Origin: Deltaproteobacteria bacterium
GTDB taxonomy: Bacteria > Desulfobacterota > DSM-4660 > Desulfatiglandales > HGW-15
Direction: 5' to 3'
Length of the DNA: 64,000 bases
NCBI GenBank assembly: GCA_019310525.1
Contig: JAFDEE010000019.1
Span: 1 to 64,000 of the forward strand
The notes beneath the pieces were generated by a model that was not told where the DNA came from, did not search any database, and saw only the letters and a program-made list of their open reading frames with translations. This document shows, one piece after another, positions 18,411 to 26,478 of the stretch. The stretch's first letter is position 1. Every line of letters begins with the position of its first letter. The translations under genes were made by a program, and so were the position numbers.

Positions 18411-19037
18411 ATGGGTGCCATTGGAAAATTGCACCTTTTGACGGATGTGGTTTTACAGTCCCGTTTCTCCCATGAGGAACTTGCCCGATTGGGAATCTCC
18501 GGGGGAGCGGACACCATTCAATTCAGGCAAAAAACCGGTTCCACGAGGGAAATGATCGAGGTGGCCCGTCGGATTAAGAGGATATGCGAGGAGAAGACGG
18601 TAAGTTTCATCGTCAATGACAGGATTGATGTAGCCATCGCCTCAGAGGCCGACGGGGTGCATCTGGGCAGGGAGGATTTTCCCATTCCCCTGGCCCGCAA
18701 GTTGCTCGGTCCCGGGAAGGTAATCGGAGGATCCGCATCCACCCTGGAAGAGGCCCTTGCCTGTGTCTCGGAGGGGGCTGATTATATCGGCTTCGGCCCG
18801 GTATATGATACGACCTCCAAGTTGGACGCAGGACCTGCAGGAGGAATCTCACTTCTCCAAAGTGTAGTGAAGAGAGTCCAGGTTCCGGTGATTGCCATTG
18901 GGGGTATTTCGGTCGAGAACGCCCGAGAAGTCATGAAGGCGGGGGCCGCAGGGATCGCAGTGATTTCAGCCATCTGTTGCCAGGAAGATCCGTTGCAGGC
19001 GACCCGGGCTCTAAAAAAGGCGATGGAATCAGGTTGA
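18411..19037 (+). CDS. thiE: Thiamine-phosphate synthase ThiE
   Basis: A 208-residue (beta/alpha)8 barrel. Motifs include DTIQFRQKTGSTREM, the catalytic FIVNDRIDVAIASEADGVHLGRED (about residues 65-88), YIGFGPVYDTTSK, and the phosphate-binding IAIGGISVENAREVMKAGAAGIAVISAI. ThiE joins hydroxymethylpyrimidine diphosphate and the thiazole phosphate to make thiamine phosphate in the cytoplasm. The ATG has AAGGAGG upstream. It leads a thiE-thiL pair followed by thiM. I looked for a TPP riboswitch in 18165-18410 and did not find its conserved core. Confidence 0.93.
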   Translation: MGAIGKLHLLTDVVLQSRFSHEELARLGISGGADTIQFRQKTGSTREMIEVARRIKRICEEKTVSFIVNDRIDVAIASEADGVHLGREDFPIPLARKLLGPGKVIGGSASTLEEALACVSEGADYIGFGPVYDTTSKLDAGPAGGISLLQSVVKRVQVPVIAIGGISVENAREVMKAGAAGIAVISAICCQEDPLQATRALKKAMESG

Positions 19038-19061
19038 CAGCCTTTTTGGGAGAACAGCTCC

Positions 19062-20087
19062 GTGGACAAGACCCTTAAAGACATCGGTGAATTCGGCCTC
19101 ATCGACCGGATTCAGACAATTATCGAGGGGGAATCTCCCGAATCGGCGGATCTTAGGCTCGGGATCGGAGACGACGCCGCCTCCTTCCGTCCAAAGGCGG
19201 GGTATGAAATCCTTGTGACCTGCGATTCCGTGGTGGAGGGTCGCCATTTTCTTCCCGAACACATCAGCCCCCTTGACCTGGGCCGACGCGCCATGTCCCT
19301 GAACATCAGCGATATCGGGGCCATGGGGGGGCGGCCCCTGTATGCGCTCATCTCCCTCGGGCTCCGGGGAGATTCAAAGGTTTCCTATATCGAGGAACTT
19401 TACCGCGGGTTTCTAAGGGAACTTACTCCTATGGGAGGTGCCATCATCGGGGGCAACCTCACCAAGGTCGAGAATGAGATATTCATTGATATCACCCTGA
19501 TCGGGGAGGTGGAAGAGGGAAGGGCCGTACGAAGATCCGGGGCCCGGGAAGGCGATGTCATACTCCTTACCGGCTATCCCGGAGAATCGGCCGCAGGACT
19601 CCATTACCTGCTTTCATCCAGGTCTCCTGGGGAACTGACAAGTCACCCCCTGGTTCGGCGATACAACACACCCACCCATCGCGCCCGGGAGGGCCGTGTC
19701 ATCGCCCTTACGGGTTTGGCAACGTCCATGATCGACACCAGTGACGGATTCCTGGGCGATCTCGGGCATATTTGCAAGGAAAGCCGGCTGGGGGCCTTGA
19801 TCCTTGAAGAAAGGCTGCCTGTGAGCGAAGATCTGAAAAATGCCGCCCGCCTTTTCAACATAGATCCTTTTGAATGGGTGCTGGGAAGCAGTGACGACTA
19901 CGAACTCATCATTACCTGTCCACCGGAGCACTTGGCCGACATCAAGGCGGCCTTGAGGGATGTGAGTGATGTTCCCATTCATGAGGTGGGAAGAATGCTG
20001 GCCGTGGAGGAAGGGATCAGGCTGCAGGCAGCGGACGGAAACTTCAAAAGCCTTTCGGAGGGTGGATGGGATCATTTTATTAAGTAG
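19062..20087 (+). CDS. thiL: Thiamine-monophosphate kinase ThiL
   Basis: A 341-residue AIR-synthase-fold kinase that phosphorylates thiamine phosphate to the active diphosphate. Family landmarks are LRLGIGDDAASFR (Asp pair near residue 31), VTCDSVVEGRHFLPE, LGRRAMSLNISDIGAMGG and the C-terminal WVLGSSDDYELIITC. GTG is the start, 24 bp after thiE. The stop TAG shares its final G with the first base of a family B repeat remnant (20087-20110), so the repeat probably inserted at the natural stop. Confidence 0.93.
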   Translation: MDKTLKDIGEFGLIDRIQTIIEGESPESADLRLGIGDDAASFRPKAGYEILVTCDSVVEGRHFLPEHISPLDLGRRAMSLNISDIGAMGGRPLYALISLGLRGDSKVSYIEELYRGFLRELTPMGGAIIGGNLTKVENEIFIDITLIGEVEEGRAVRRSGAREGDVILLTGYPGESAAGLHYLLSSRSPGELTSHPLVRRYNTPTHRAREGRVIALTGLATSMIDTSDGFLGDLGHICKESRLGALILEERLPVSEDLKNAARLFNIDPFEWVLGSSDDYELIITCPPEHLADIKAALRDVSDVPIHEVGRMLAVEEGIRLQAADGNFKSLSEGGWDHFIK

Positions 20088-20110
20088 TGTCCATCCATAA
20101 ATGCGGGCAC
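20087..20110. repeat. Collapsed family B repeat remnant
   Basis: Only the two ends remain: GTGTCCATCCATAAAT joined to a GGGCAC end. The flanks are TAAGTA on the left and TAAGCA on the right, a 5/6 match to the 6-bp target duplication of intact copies. The interior was lost by deletion. Confidence 0.7.
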
Positions 20111-20204
20111 TAAGCAGAGAAGGGCGATACCCCTTGAGATGGAGCACACCGGCTTGAGGGACGGGGGAAAGTCCACGGTAGTATGGCCCTTTCCATAATT
20201 TCAA

Positions 20205-20250
20205 ACCTAAACTGAGCGTTTCAAAATTTTGAAGAGATCCTTTTATTTAG
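20205..20250 (-). repeat. Repeat family C end
   Basis: ACCTAAACTGAGCGTTTCAA and the following AT-rich block match, in inverse orientation, the right end of the element at 40086-40300 (differences at only one or two positions). Only this end is recognised here. The rest of 20088-20349 holds no gene. Confidence 0.65.
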
Positions 20251-20349
20251 ATATATCAAAAGAGTACATGGTAGTGTCCGATAAGGTATAATAACCTCTA
20301 AGGTCAAGAGCATGGCGAGACCTTTGAAAAACGAGGATCGGGAGGAGTC

Positions 20350-21162
20350 ATGGATATGCAGGATCTTGGCAGGAAAGCGGCGGATAACTTGAAACGTATC
20401 AGGGAAGGGAGACCCCTGGTTCACAATATCACCAATTTCGTTGTGATGAACGTCACGGCAAATGCCCTCCTCTCCTGCGGCGCTTCCCCGGTGATGGCCC
20501 ATGCCCCCGAGGAAGTCGAGGAGATGGTTTCACTGGCCGGGGCATTGGTGCTCAACATAGGGACACTCACTCCTTACTGGATTGATTCCATGATCAAGGC
20601 CGGAAAAAAGGCCAATGATCTGGGAGTCCCCGTTGTGCTGGATCCTGTCGGCTCAGGGGCTACAAGCCTTCGCACCCGCTCGGCTGAAAAGATACTGAAG
20701 GAAGTAAAGATCAAAGTCATCCGGGGAAATCCTTCCGAAATCCTGTCACTGATGGGAGAAAGTTCCAAGACGAGGGGTGTTGATTCGATCCATGGCGTGG
20801 AAGACGTGGGAAAATTGGCGGAAGAGTTGGCGTCAGGATCGGATCTTACCATTGCCGTCACCGGGGCCGAGGATTTGGTGACCAATGGGAACCGCACCGT
20901 GAGGGTTTCAAACGGGCATCAACTCATGGGGCGCGTGACCGGCACGGGCTGCATGGCTTCGGCGATAATCGGAGCCTTTATAGCCGTCGATGGTGACGGC
21001 CTTGATGCTGCGGCCGGTGGATTGGCTTACTTTGGGCTTGCAGGAGAATGGGCGGCGCAAAGGGCCTCGGCTCCCGGAAGTTTCCAGGTGGCCCTTATGG
21101 ACGCCCTTTTTGAAATCACTGAAGACGAATTATTGACGGGGGCAAAGATTCGGGAGGCCTAA
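20350..21162 (+). CDS. thiM: Hydroxyethylthiazole kinase ThiM
   Basis: A 270-residue ribokinase-like enzyme that phosphorylates 4-methyl-5-hydroxyethylthiazole for thiamine salvage. Signature stretches are PLVHNITNFVVMNVTANALLSCGASPVMAHAPEEVEEM at the N-terminus, VVLDPVGSGATSLRT, and the anion-hole GRVTGTGCMASAIIGAF near residue 200. ATG 20350 has GGGAGGAG upstream. It lies 262 bp after thiL, a gap filled by two repeat remnants. Together thiE, thiL and thiM cover thiazole salvage and the final two steps to thiamine diphosphate. Confidence 0.94.
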   Translation: MDMQDLGRKAADNLKRIREGRPLVHNITNFVVMNVTANALLSCGASPVMAHAPEEVEEMVSLAGALVLNIGTLTPYWIDSMIKAGKKANDLGVPVVLDPVGSGATSLRTRSAEKILKEVKIKVIRGNPSEILSLMGESSKTRGVDSIHGVEDVGKLAEELASGSDLTIAVTGAEDLVTNGNRTVRVSNGHQLMGRVTGTGCMASAIIGAFIAVDGDGLDAAAGGLAYFGLAGEWAAQRASAPGSFQVALMDALFEITEDELLTGAKIREA

Positions 21163-21212
21163 GATAGTATCGCAAGTGCACCCGGTGGAATCGATGAGAA
21201 AAACGAGAGAGA

Positions 21213-21560
21213 TTGGAATTGGAATTGACTGGAGATGAATGGGGAAGGGACCCCTCTGTTCAGGCATTCAGGCGGATTTTCGGGAGGATGGAGGAGGCCC
21301 AGTTCAGGTTCCTGGAAAAATTGAATCTATCTCCAATTGATCCTCGACTCCGGAAATGGCGGGAGCAGGCCAGGTATCTTTTCGAAGGGGCCTGCAGGGA
21401 AGCCGACCGGATGGGAATCTTTCTTGATGAAGACCGGATGGCCTCTCTCTATGTACGATGCCTGCAAAACCGCCTGGAAAGATCTGGATTGGAGGTGCCT
21501 GAAGAATGCCTGTCCCCGGATCCTGATGTGGAAAAACTGGTAAGGAAGGTCGCCCCATGA
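21213..21560 (+). CDS. Small unknown protein downstream of thiM
   Basis: A 115-residue charged, mostly helical protein (AFRRIFGRMEEAQFRFLEKLNLSPIDPRLRKWREQARYLFE) with no signal peptide, membrane span or recognised motif. The start is uncertain: TTG at 21213 or 21219, with no ATG nearby in frame. It overlaps the next gene by 4 bases (ATGA), which supports its being real and co-translated with it. Confidence 0.6.
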   Translation: MELELTGDEWGRDPSVQAFRRIFGRMEEAQFRFLEKLNLSPIDPRLRKWREQARYLFEGACREADRMGIFLDEDRMASLYVRCLQNRLERSGLEVPEECLSPDPDVEKLVRKVAP

Positions 21561-21892
21561 TCCGATTGCGTTTGTTCGGCCGATGCCGAATCTACCACGA
21601 TCCCGTTACCCCTGTCCTTCGCAAACCGGCCGAGATCGGCTGGGAGGCCTGGTTCCGGGAGATTGATCTCGTGACTCCCAGGCGTTTAAAAGGAAAAGAG
21701 CTGCTCATGAGAACAAAGGGGTGGTGGACCGTTGATCCCATTGACGTTGCGAAAGTTGTCGAAACACATGGCCGCCTGGTGGTAGGGGAGGGAGGCGAAC
21801 TCATGGTGGAGCTTCCGGACGAAAAGGCGGCCGAGCAGCTCTCGCGCGAACTGGAAGAGCGTTTCGAACGCCAGATCCTGCTGGCACCTTGA
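21557..21892 (+). CDS. Small unknown protein
   Basis: A 111-residue soluble protein starting MIRLRLFGRCRIYHDPVTPVL and ending with a helical segment (DEKAAEQLSRELEERFERQILLAP). It has Trp-rich central strands (GWEAWFREIDLVTPRRL, KGWWTVD). I recognise no family. Its ATG overlaps the stop of the preceding gene (ATGA), so the two small proteins likely act together. Confidence 0.65.
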   Translation: MIRLRLFGRCRIYHDPVTPVLRKPAEIGWEAWFREIDLVTPRRLKGKELLMRTKGWWTVDPIDVAKVVETHGRLVVGEGGELMVELPDEKAAEQLSRELEERFERQILLAP

Positions 21893-22409
21893 GGGTGAAG
21901 ACCAAGGAGCCCTTCAGTTAGAGATCAAACAGCCCGAATCCCGGATGAACCTTATCCCTTTCTATCTTCAATCTATCACACGGCTTTTTACCCCGTCCCA
22001 TTTTTAAAACAATCTCAAAACGAAGGCTGCATATAATTTTTTTCTGACAAGAAAAAAAGCTTGACAGATTTTTTCATTATGAAATAGTATTAGCAAACGA
22101 ATTCTCTTTCAGAAAATCATCCCAACAACTCTGAATTGTTCTCCGGAAAGGCAGCGGAGAGAGTGTAGCCGGCGCGTCGGATTGTTTCTTTCCAAGCCAA
22201 ACAACCAGTTACCAGCCTGATTGAAATCAATAGAGGGAAGGGGCCTTGTCCCCTTCAAAAGTACTCATAAATCGAAATCTACGGTGAAAACCATATTTCT
22301 TGCGCAATCGCTCGTGGTTCCCCGGAGGGCGGGCAGGGTCGTCCTTGTATGCCGCGGCGGGGTGTGGTGAAATGAAACATTGTCACATTTTTCAAGAAGG
22401 AGGTGCCGA
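21893..22409. other. Intergenic leader before the TRAP transporter
   Basis: About 520 bp without a convincing gene. It contains a sigma-70-like promoter (22061-22090) and a long leader of ~320 bases before dctP. I did not recognise a riboswitch in that leader. AT-rich sequence at 22030-22090 stands out against the GC-rich surroundings. Confidence 0.5.
22061..22090 (+). promoter_or_regulatory. Candidate sigma-70 promoter for the TRAP operon
   Basis: A perfect -35 box TTGACA (22061-22066), an 18-base AT-rich spacer, and a -10-like TAGTAT (22085-22090, 4 of 6 matches). It is the best promoter-like pair upstream of dctP. Confidence 0.45.
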
Positions 22410-23459
22410 ATGAGATTTTCAAGGGATTTAATGAAACGGTCATTCCTTTGTGTCGTGGTTTTGGCCTTTCTGGCAGGAGGGATACTGGGGGCTACTCCGT
22501 GCGTTGCGAAAGAAATCAAGTGGCGCATGCAGTGCCTGTTTCCCGGAGGAGATTATTCCTATGAAATTCAAGCAAAAGGGCTTGTCAAGGCCCTCAACGA
22601 GGGGCTGAAAGGAAAGTTAAAGATCACCCTTTTTCAACCCGGCCAGATCATTCCGGCGGAAGAAATGTTCAACGGCCTTTCCATGGGTGTGTACGACGCT
22701 GCGTATACGGCTCCCGCCTGGGCGGCCCAGACCATCCCTGAGGCGATCGTGGCTTTTGGGCTTCCCATGGGCTGGCAGAACGCCGAGCAGGATCTGGAAT
22801 TTTTCGACAAGTTCGGGGGGTTGGATTATATCCGAAAGGCTTACGCAAAGCATAACATTTTCTTTGCGTATCCTATGCCGACCTCCCTTTTGCCCATCAT
22901 GGGAAATTTTCCCATCCACAAGATGTCCGACCTGAAAGGGAAAAAGGTTTGGTCTGAAGGCCCGACCGCTCTTTACGTGAAGGCAGCTGGAGGTAAACCC
23001 ATGGCCTTTCCGCCGGAAGATCTTTATATGGCCCTCAAGCTCGGGACCGTGGATGGATTCATCTATTCCACAGCCGAATTGAAGACCGCGAAGTACGCTG
23101 AAGTCGTTAAATACGTAAATCTTCCTCCGGTGATCTTCCCCCTGAACACGGATTTTATTTGCAACATGGATTCCTGGAAAAAATTACCCAAGGACGTTCA
23201 AGTAAAATTCATGGAAATCGTGCGAAAGGCCGCTCCTGAAATCTATGCGGCATATGCCAAGGCAAATCAGGACGGGATCGATTACGCGGTATCGAAGGGT
23301 GTGAAGATCGTAAATCTTAATAAGGCGGAAATGCCCAAAATGATCTCCGTGGCCAAGCAGGTATGGGATGAGACTGCAGCCCAGTCTCCTGAAACGGCCC
23401 AGTATGTGGAGATGCTGAAGAATTTCCTGAAAGCCAAGGGCATAGAAATCCCGAAATAG
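22410..23459 (+). CDS. dctP: TRAP transporter solute-binding protein (DctP family)
   Basis: A 349-residue periplasmic binding protein. ATG 22410 follows AAGGAGGTG; the upstream in-frame ATG at 22380 would spoil the signal peptide. The leader (MKRSFLCVVVLAFLAGGILG...CVA/KEIKW) is a Sec signal. The DctP pattern is clear: GLSMGVYDAAYTAPAW, DLKGKKVWSEGPTALYVKAAGG, MALKLGTVDGFIYS. In most DctP proteins the segment after LKGxK carries an Arg that binds the substrate carboxylate; here that segment reads KKVWSEG with no Arg, so the ligand may not be a simple carboxylate. It is followed by the two membrane subunits. Confidence 0.93.
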   Translation: MRFSRDLMKRSFLCVVVLAFLAGGILGATPCVAKEIKWRMQCLFPGGDYSYEIQAKGLVKALNEGLKGKLKITLFQPGQIIPAEEMFNGLSMGVYDAAYTAPAWAAQTIPEAIVAFGLPMGWQNAEQDLEFFDKFGGLDYIRKAYAKHNIFFAYPMPTSLLPIMGNFPIHKMSDLKGKKVWSEGPTALYVKAAGGKPMAFPPEDLYMALKLGTVDGFIYSTAELKTAKYAEVVKYVNLPPVIFPLNTDFICNMDSWKKLPKDVQVKFMEIVRKAAPEIYAAYAKANQDGIDYAVSKGVKIVNLNKAEMPKMISVAKQVWDETAAQSPETAQYVEMLKNFLKAKGIEIPK

Positions 23460-23482
23460 TCCGGGCCTGTGTCGGAGGAGAT

Positions 23483-24013
23483 ATGACCCTAAAACAGATC
23501 ACCTCGATTATTGACCGCTTTAATGAGGGGGTTGGGAACGTCATCTGCTGGGGTATCTTTATCGTCATGGTATTCCAGGTGGCGGACGTTATTCTCAGGG
23601 TTGTTTTCAACAGCCCCCAAATATGGGTCTGGGATGTGAACGGCCAGTTGATGATTTCCTTTGCCATTCTGGGTGGAGGTTATGTCTATCTTCATGAGGG
23701 CCATGTCAGGATGGATTTGATTTACGCCAAACTGACACCCAAAAAACGACTCATGGCTGAACTCATCTGCTTCCCGGTATTTCTGTTTCTCATGGTCCTC
23801 ATAATCTGGCAGGGCGGGAGAATGGCCTGGCATTCCTGGAGCATTCTGGAGCGGGGGAGGAACCTGATCTGGAAGCCGCCCCTTTACTTTGTCAAGAGTA
23901 TGCTTTTTCTCGGCGGGATCTTTCTTCTGCTCCAGGGAATATCCAATTTTGTGAAGCGGGTGGAAGAGGCCCGAGAAAGCGAGGATAACGGGGAAGACCA
24001 GCCGGAGACATGA
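23483..24013 (+). CDS. dctQ: TRAP transporter small permease (DctQ)
   Basis: A 176-residue inner-membrane protein with four hydrophobic spans (IICWGIFIVMVFQVADVILRVV; QLMISFAILGGGYVYL; ELICFPVFLFLMVLIIWQ; SMLFLGGIFLLLQGI). The motif VWDVNGQLMISFAILGGGYVYLHEGHVRMD is typical of DctQ. GGAGG lies five bases before the ATG. It partners DctM to form the sodium-driven transporter. It starts 23 bp after dctP. Confidence 0.9.
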   Translation: MTLKQITSIIDRFNEGVGNVICWGIFIVMVFQVADVILRVVFNSPQIWVWDVNGQLMISFAILGGGYVYLHEGHVRMDLIYAKLTPKKRLMAELICFPVFLFLMVLIIWQGGRMAWHSWSILERGRNLIWKPPLYFVKSMLFLGGIFLLLQGISNFVKRVEEARESEDNGEDQPET

Positions 24014-24027
24014 AAGAACATCCGTTT

Positions 24028-24067
24028 ACCCGGCGGGGACCTGAAAGGCCCCGGGATCCCGCCGGGT
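24028..24067 (+). terminator. Intercistronic hairpin between dctQ and dctM
   Basis: ACCCGGCGGG (24028-24037) and CCCGCCGGGT (24058-24067) form a 10-bp perfect stem with a GC-rich loop. It is followed by GCGGTCTTTTCC, only a short U-run. It lies in a 190-bp gap between dctQ and dctM and could attenuate transcription or stabilise the upstream mRNA. Confidence 0.5.
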
Positions 24068-24203
24068 GCGGTCTTTTCCATGAACACGAGTAGATTCCCT
24101 TAGAGAACAGGCAATTGTCTTCAACCATCCCTCCCCGGCTCCATGGTCCCTAGAGGACGATGGATTCGGAGAGCAGCTCTATGATCCAATTGAGGGACGA
24201 CTG

Positions 24204-25526
24204 ATGGATGTAGGTTTGATTACATTATTGTTGCTCGGCATGGTCTTTTTCCTCTTTGTGCTGGGATTTCCTATCTCTTTCACCTTGGCGGCCACGGGGG
24301 CCCTTTTCGCTGTTATTTTTCTCGGTCCCCGCTCCCTTTACATGGTGGCTACGTCCATGTATGGCGGGATCACCAGCCTGACGCTCATGGCCATACCCCT
24401 GTTCATCTTCATGGGCACACTCTTGAGTTTCACCGGCATCGCCGATGATATGTTCAAGGCCATCCACATCTGGTCTGGTGGAATCGCAGGTTCCCTGGCC
24501 ATGGGGGCGGTGGCCATCTCGGCCGTTTTCGCGGCCATGTGCGGGGTAAGCGGTGCGGCCACGGTAACCATGGGCACCATCGCCCTTCCTGCCATGCTGG
24601 AACGTAAATATGACAAAAACATCGCGGTTGGGGCGGTTGGAGCCGGCGCCCTGCTTGGCATCATGATCCCGCCGAGTGTCCTGGCCATCATCTATGCCAG
24701 TGTGGCCGGAATGTCCATCGGGAGACTTTATATCGGGATGATGCTTCCAGGAATCCTCATGGCCCTTTTCTATATCCTTTACATTTGGATTCGCTGTCTT
24801 ATACAGCCCCACATGGGACCCAAGATTCCCAAAGAAGATCGGGCGTCCCTGAAAGAAAAGCTCATTGCCCTGAAAGGGCTGAGCCTTCCCCTTTTCGTCC
24901 TTTTCCTCGTACTGGGAGGGATGTACACGGGGACGGCCACCCCCACGGAGGCGGCAGGCATCGGGGCGGCTGGGGTCGTGCTGTCGGGACTCCTGAAAGG
25001 CACATTGAATATGGAGGTAATCAAGAAGTCCCTGCTTGACGCCTTGAGACTGTCCTCCATGATCATGTGGCTGATCATGTCCATCACCCTGTTCTCACAG
25101 GTCTACAGTGCCATCGGCGCCGCTGATCTGATCCAGGAGATTGTTCGGCGTATGCCGGTACAGGGGATGGTGGTCATCGTGATGATGCAGTTGAGTATTT
25201 TCATTATGGGGATGTTCATGGATGATGTGGCCATCATCCTTATCGTCACGCCGCTCTACCTTCCCATCGTCAGGATGCTGGGTTTCAACGATTTGTGGTT
25301 TGCCGTGATGTTCATGATCCAGGTGAACATCGCATGGCTTACCCCTCCTTATGGATTCAATCTCTTCTACATGAGAGCAGTGACACCGCCTTCCGTCACG
25401 ATGGGGGACATTTACTTATCCGTATTCCCGTTCATAGGTCTCCAGCTTATTGTATTGCTGTTGGTGATGATCTTTCCGGGGGTGGCCCTGTGGCTGCCTA
25501 ACCTTGTCCTGGGAGGGGGGGGATAA
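24204..25526 (+). CDS. dctM: TRAP transporter large permease (DctM)
   Basis: A 440-residue membrane protein with about twelve hydrophobic spans. Family stretches include the N-terminal LGFPISFTLAATGALFAV, GVSGAATVTMGTIALPAMLERKYDKNIAVGAVGAGALLGIMIPPSVLAIIYA and FMDDVAIILIVTPLYLPI. DctM forms the translocation path of the Na+-coupled TRAP system. It begins 190 bp after dctQ, an unusually large gap containing a strong hairpin. No substrate can be read from the sequence; the neighbouring catabolic block suggests an amine or organic acid. Confidence 0.94.
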   Translation: MDVGLITLLLLGMVFFLFVLGFPISFTLAATGALFAVIFLGPRSLYMVATSMYGGITSLTLMAIPLFIFMGTLLSFTGIADDMFKAIHIWSGGIAGSLAMGAVAISAVFAAMCGVSGAATVTMGTIALPAMLERKYDKNIAVGAVGAGALLGIMIPPSVLAIIYASVAGMSIGRLYIGMMLPGILMALFYILYIWIRCLIQPHMGPKIPKEDRASLKEKLIALKGLSLPLFVLFLVLGGMYTGTATPTEAAGIGAAGVVLSGLLKGTLNMEVIKKSLLDALRLSSMIMWLIMSITLFSQVYSAIGAADLIQEIVRRMPVQGMVVIVMMQLSIFIMGMFMDDVAIILIVTPLYLPIVRMLGFNDLWFAVMFMIQVNIAWLTPPYGFNLFYMRAVTPPSVTMGDIYLSVFPFIGLQLIVLLLVMIFPGVALWLPNLVLGGGG

Positions 25527-25575
25527 AGAAGGCCGTATACCTTTCGGCAAAATGGATATATAATTTAAGTTTATT

Positions 25576-25683
25576 CCAAATTATGATTAAAGTATTCTGA
25601 CAGCACTTGATGGGTAAAGTGATGTTCCCTCCGCTACGTTCCCGCCAAACAGCCGGCGGGCAGGCGTTCATGAATTATTTTGG
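25576..25683 (-). repeat. Decayed MITE family A copy
   Basis: The ends CCAAATTATGATTAA and TTCATGAATTATTTTGG resemble family A terminal repeats. The interior keeps TGATGGGTAAAGTGATGTTC, CCTCCGCTACGTTC and a short GCCGGCGGGC hairpin, matching the inverse orientation of 2786-3060 with a large deletion. The target duplication is no longer clear. Confidence 0.6.
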
Positions 25684-25698
25684 TTTATGTCTTAATCA

Positions 25699-25869
25699 GT
25701 GCCCATCCATAAATAGGCAATTTTATTCAAGGTCAAGGAAGGCGAAGATTTTAACCGCCCCGCTAGGTATCCCAAGCGGGACAAGCATCCATACATTGAA
25801 GTATTTCGAGGATTAAAATCTGAGCCTGACGCTGAGATTGGAGAAAAGGGCCATTTTATGGATGGGCAC
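25699..25869 (+). mobile_element. Repeat family B, intact copy with TAATCA duplication
   Basis: A 171-bp element with ends GTGCCCATCCATAAAT and ATTTTATGGATGGGCAC. It is flanked on both sides by TAATCA (25693-25698 and 25870-25875), a 6-bp target duplication. It has a small extra insertion near 25758-25790 relative to the 143-bp copy. Internal AGATTTTAA and TTAAAATCT arms allow a long hairpin. It contains no open frame. Confidence 0.88.
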
Positions 25870-25956
25870 TAATCAGGGGATGTAGAGGTAAGTGTCGCCC
25901 CTGTTCCCCTGCAATCGCTTTCGAGGTATTCTCAATCTTAGGTGGAGAAATCAATT

Positions 25957-26454
25957 ATGGCCAAGAAGAGTCTACTCGAGGGAACCCGAATCCTCATTGT
26001 GGATGACGAGCCGGATGTCCTGGACACCTTGGAACAACTGCTCCCGATGTGTTACATCACCAAGGCCACAAACTTCAAAGATGCCGAAAAACTGTTGGAA
26101 AATCAGAGTTATGACCTGGTTATCCTGGACATAATGGGAGTGGACGGCTACAAGCTCCTGGAAATCGCCAGGAAGAGGAAAATGGTCACCGTCATGCTGA
26201 CGGCCCATGCCCTGAGCATTGAGGATACGGAGAAATCCTTTGACATGGGGGCGGCCTCCTACATTCCGAAAGACGAGATGGCCAATATAGCCACTTACCT
26301 GAACGATGTTCTGGAGGCACAGAAAAAGGGGAAGGGGTTCTGGTGGCGCTGGCTTGAAAGGTTCTCACCCTATTACGAGAAAAAATTCGGCCCTGACTGG
26401 GAAAAGATTCACGGCCTGTCTGAAAAAATAAGAAAGGCCCAGGAGGATCAATAA
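25957..26454 (+). CDS. Stand-alone response regulator receiver protein
   Basis: A 165-residue protein. Residues ~10-125 form a CheY-like receiver: the acidic pair in RILIVDDEPDV, the phosphorylated Asp in YDLVILDIMG (about residue 58), the Thr/Ser position in VTVMLTAHA and the Lys in YIPKDE. The C-terminal ~45 residues (KGFWWRWLERFSPYYEKKFGPDWEKIHGLSEKIRKAQ) are an aromatic, basic helix and not a DNA-binding domain. Start ATG 25957 is preferred over GTG 25942; GGAG lies upstream. It is convergent with the aldehyde oxidoreductase gene. The partner kinase is not adjacent. Confidence 0.85.
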   Translation: MAKKSLLEGTRILIVDDEPDVLDTLEQLLPMCYITKATNFKDAEKLLENQSYDLVILDIMGVDGYKLLEIARKRKMVTVMLTAHALSIEDTEKSFDMGAASYIPKDEMANIATYLNDVLEAQKKGKGFWWRWLERFSPYYEKKFGPDWEKIHGLSEKIRKAQEDQ

Positions 26455-26478
26455 CAGGCCTTTGGTTGAAAGTGTTGA

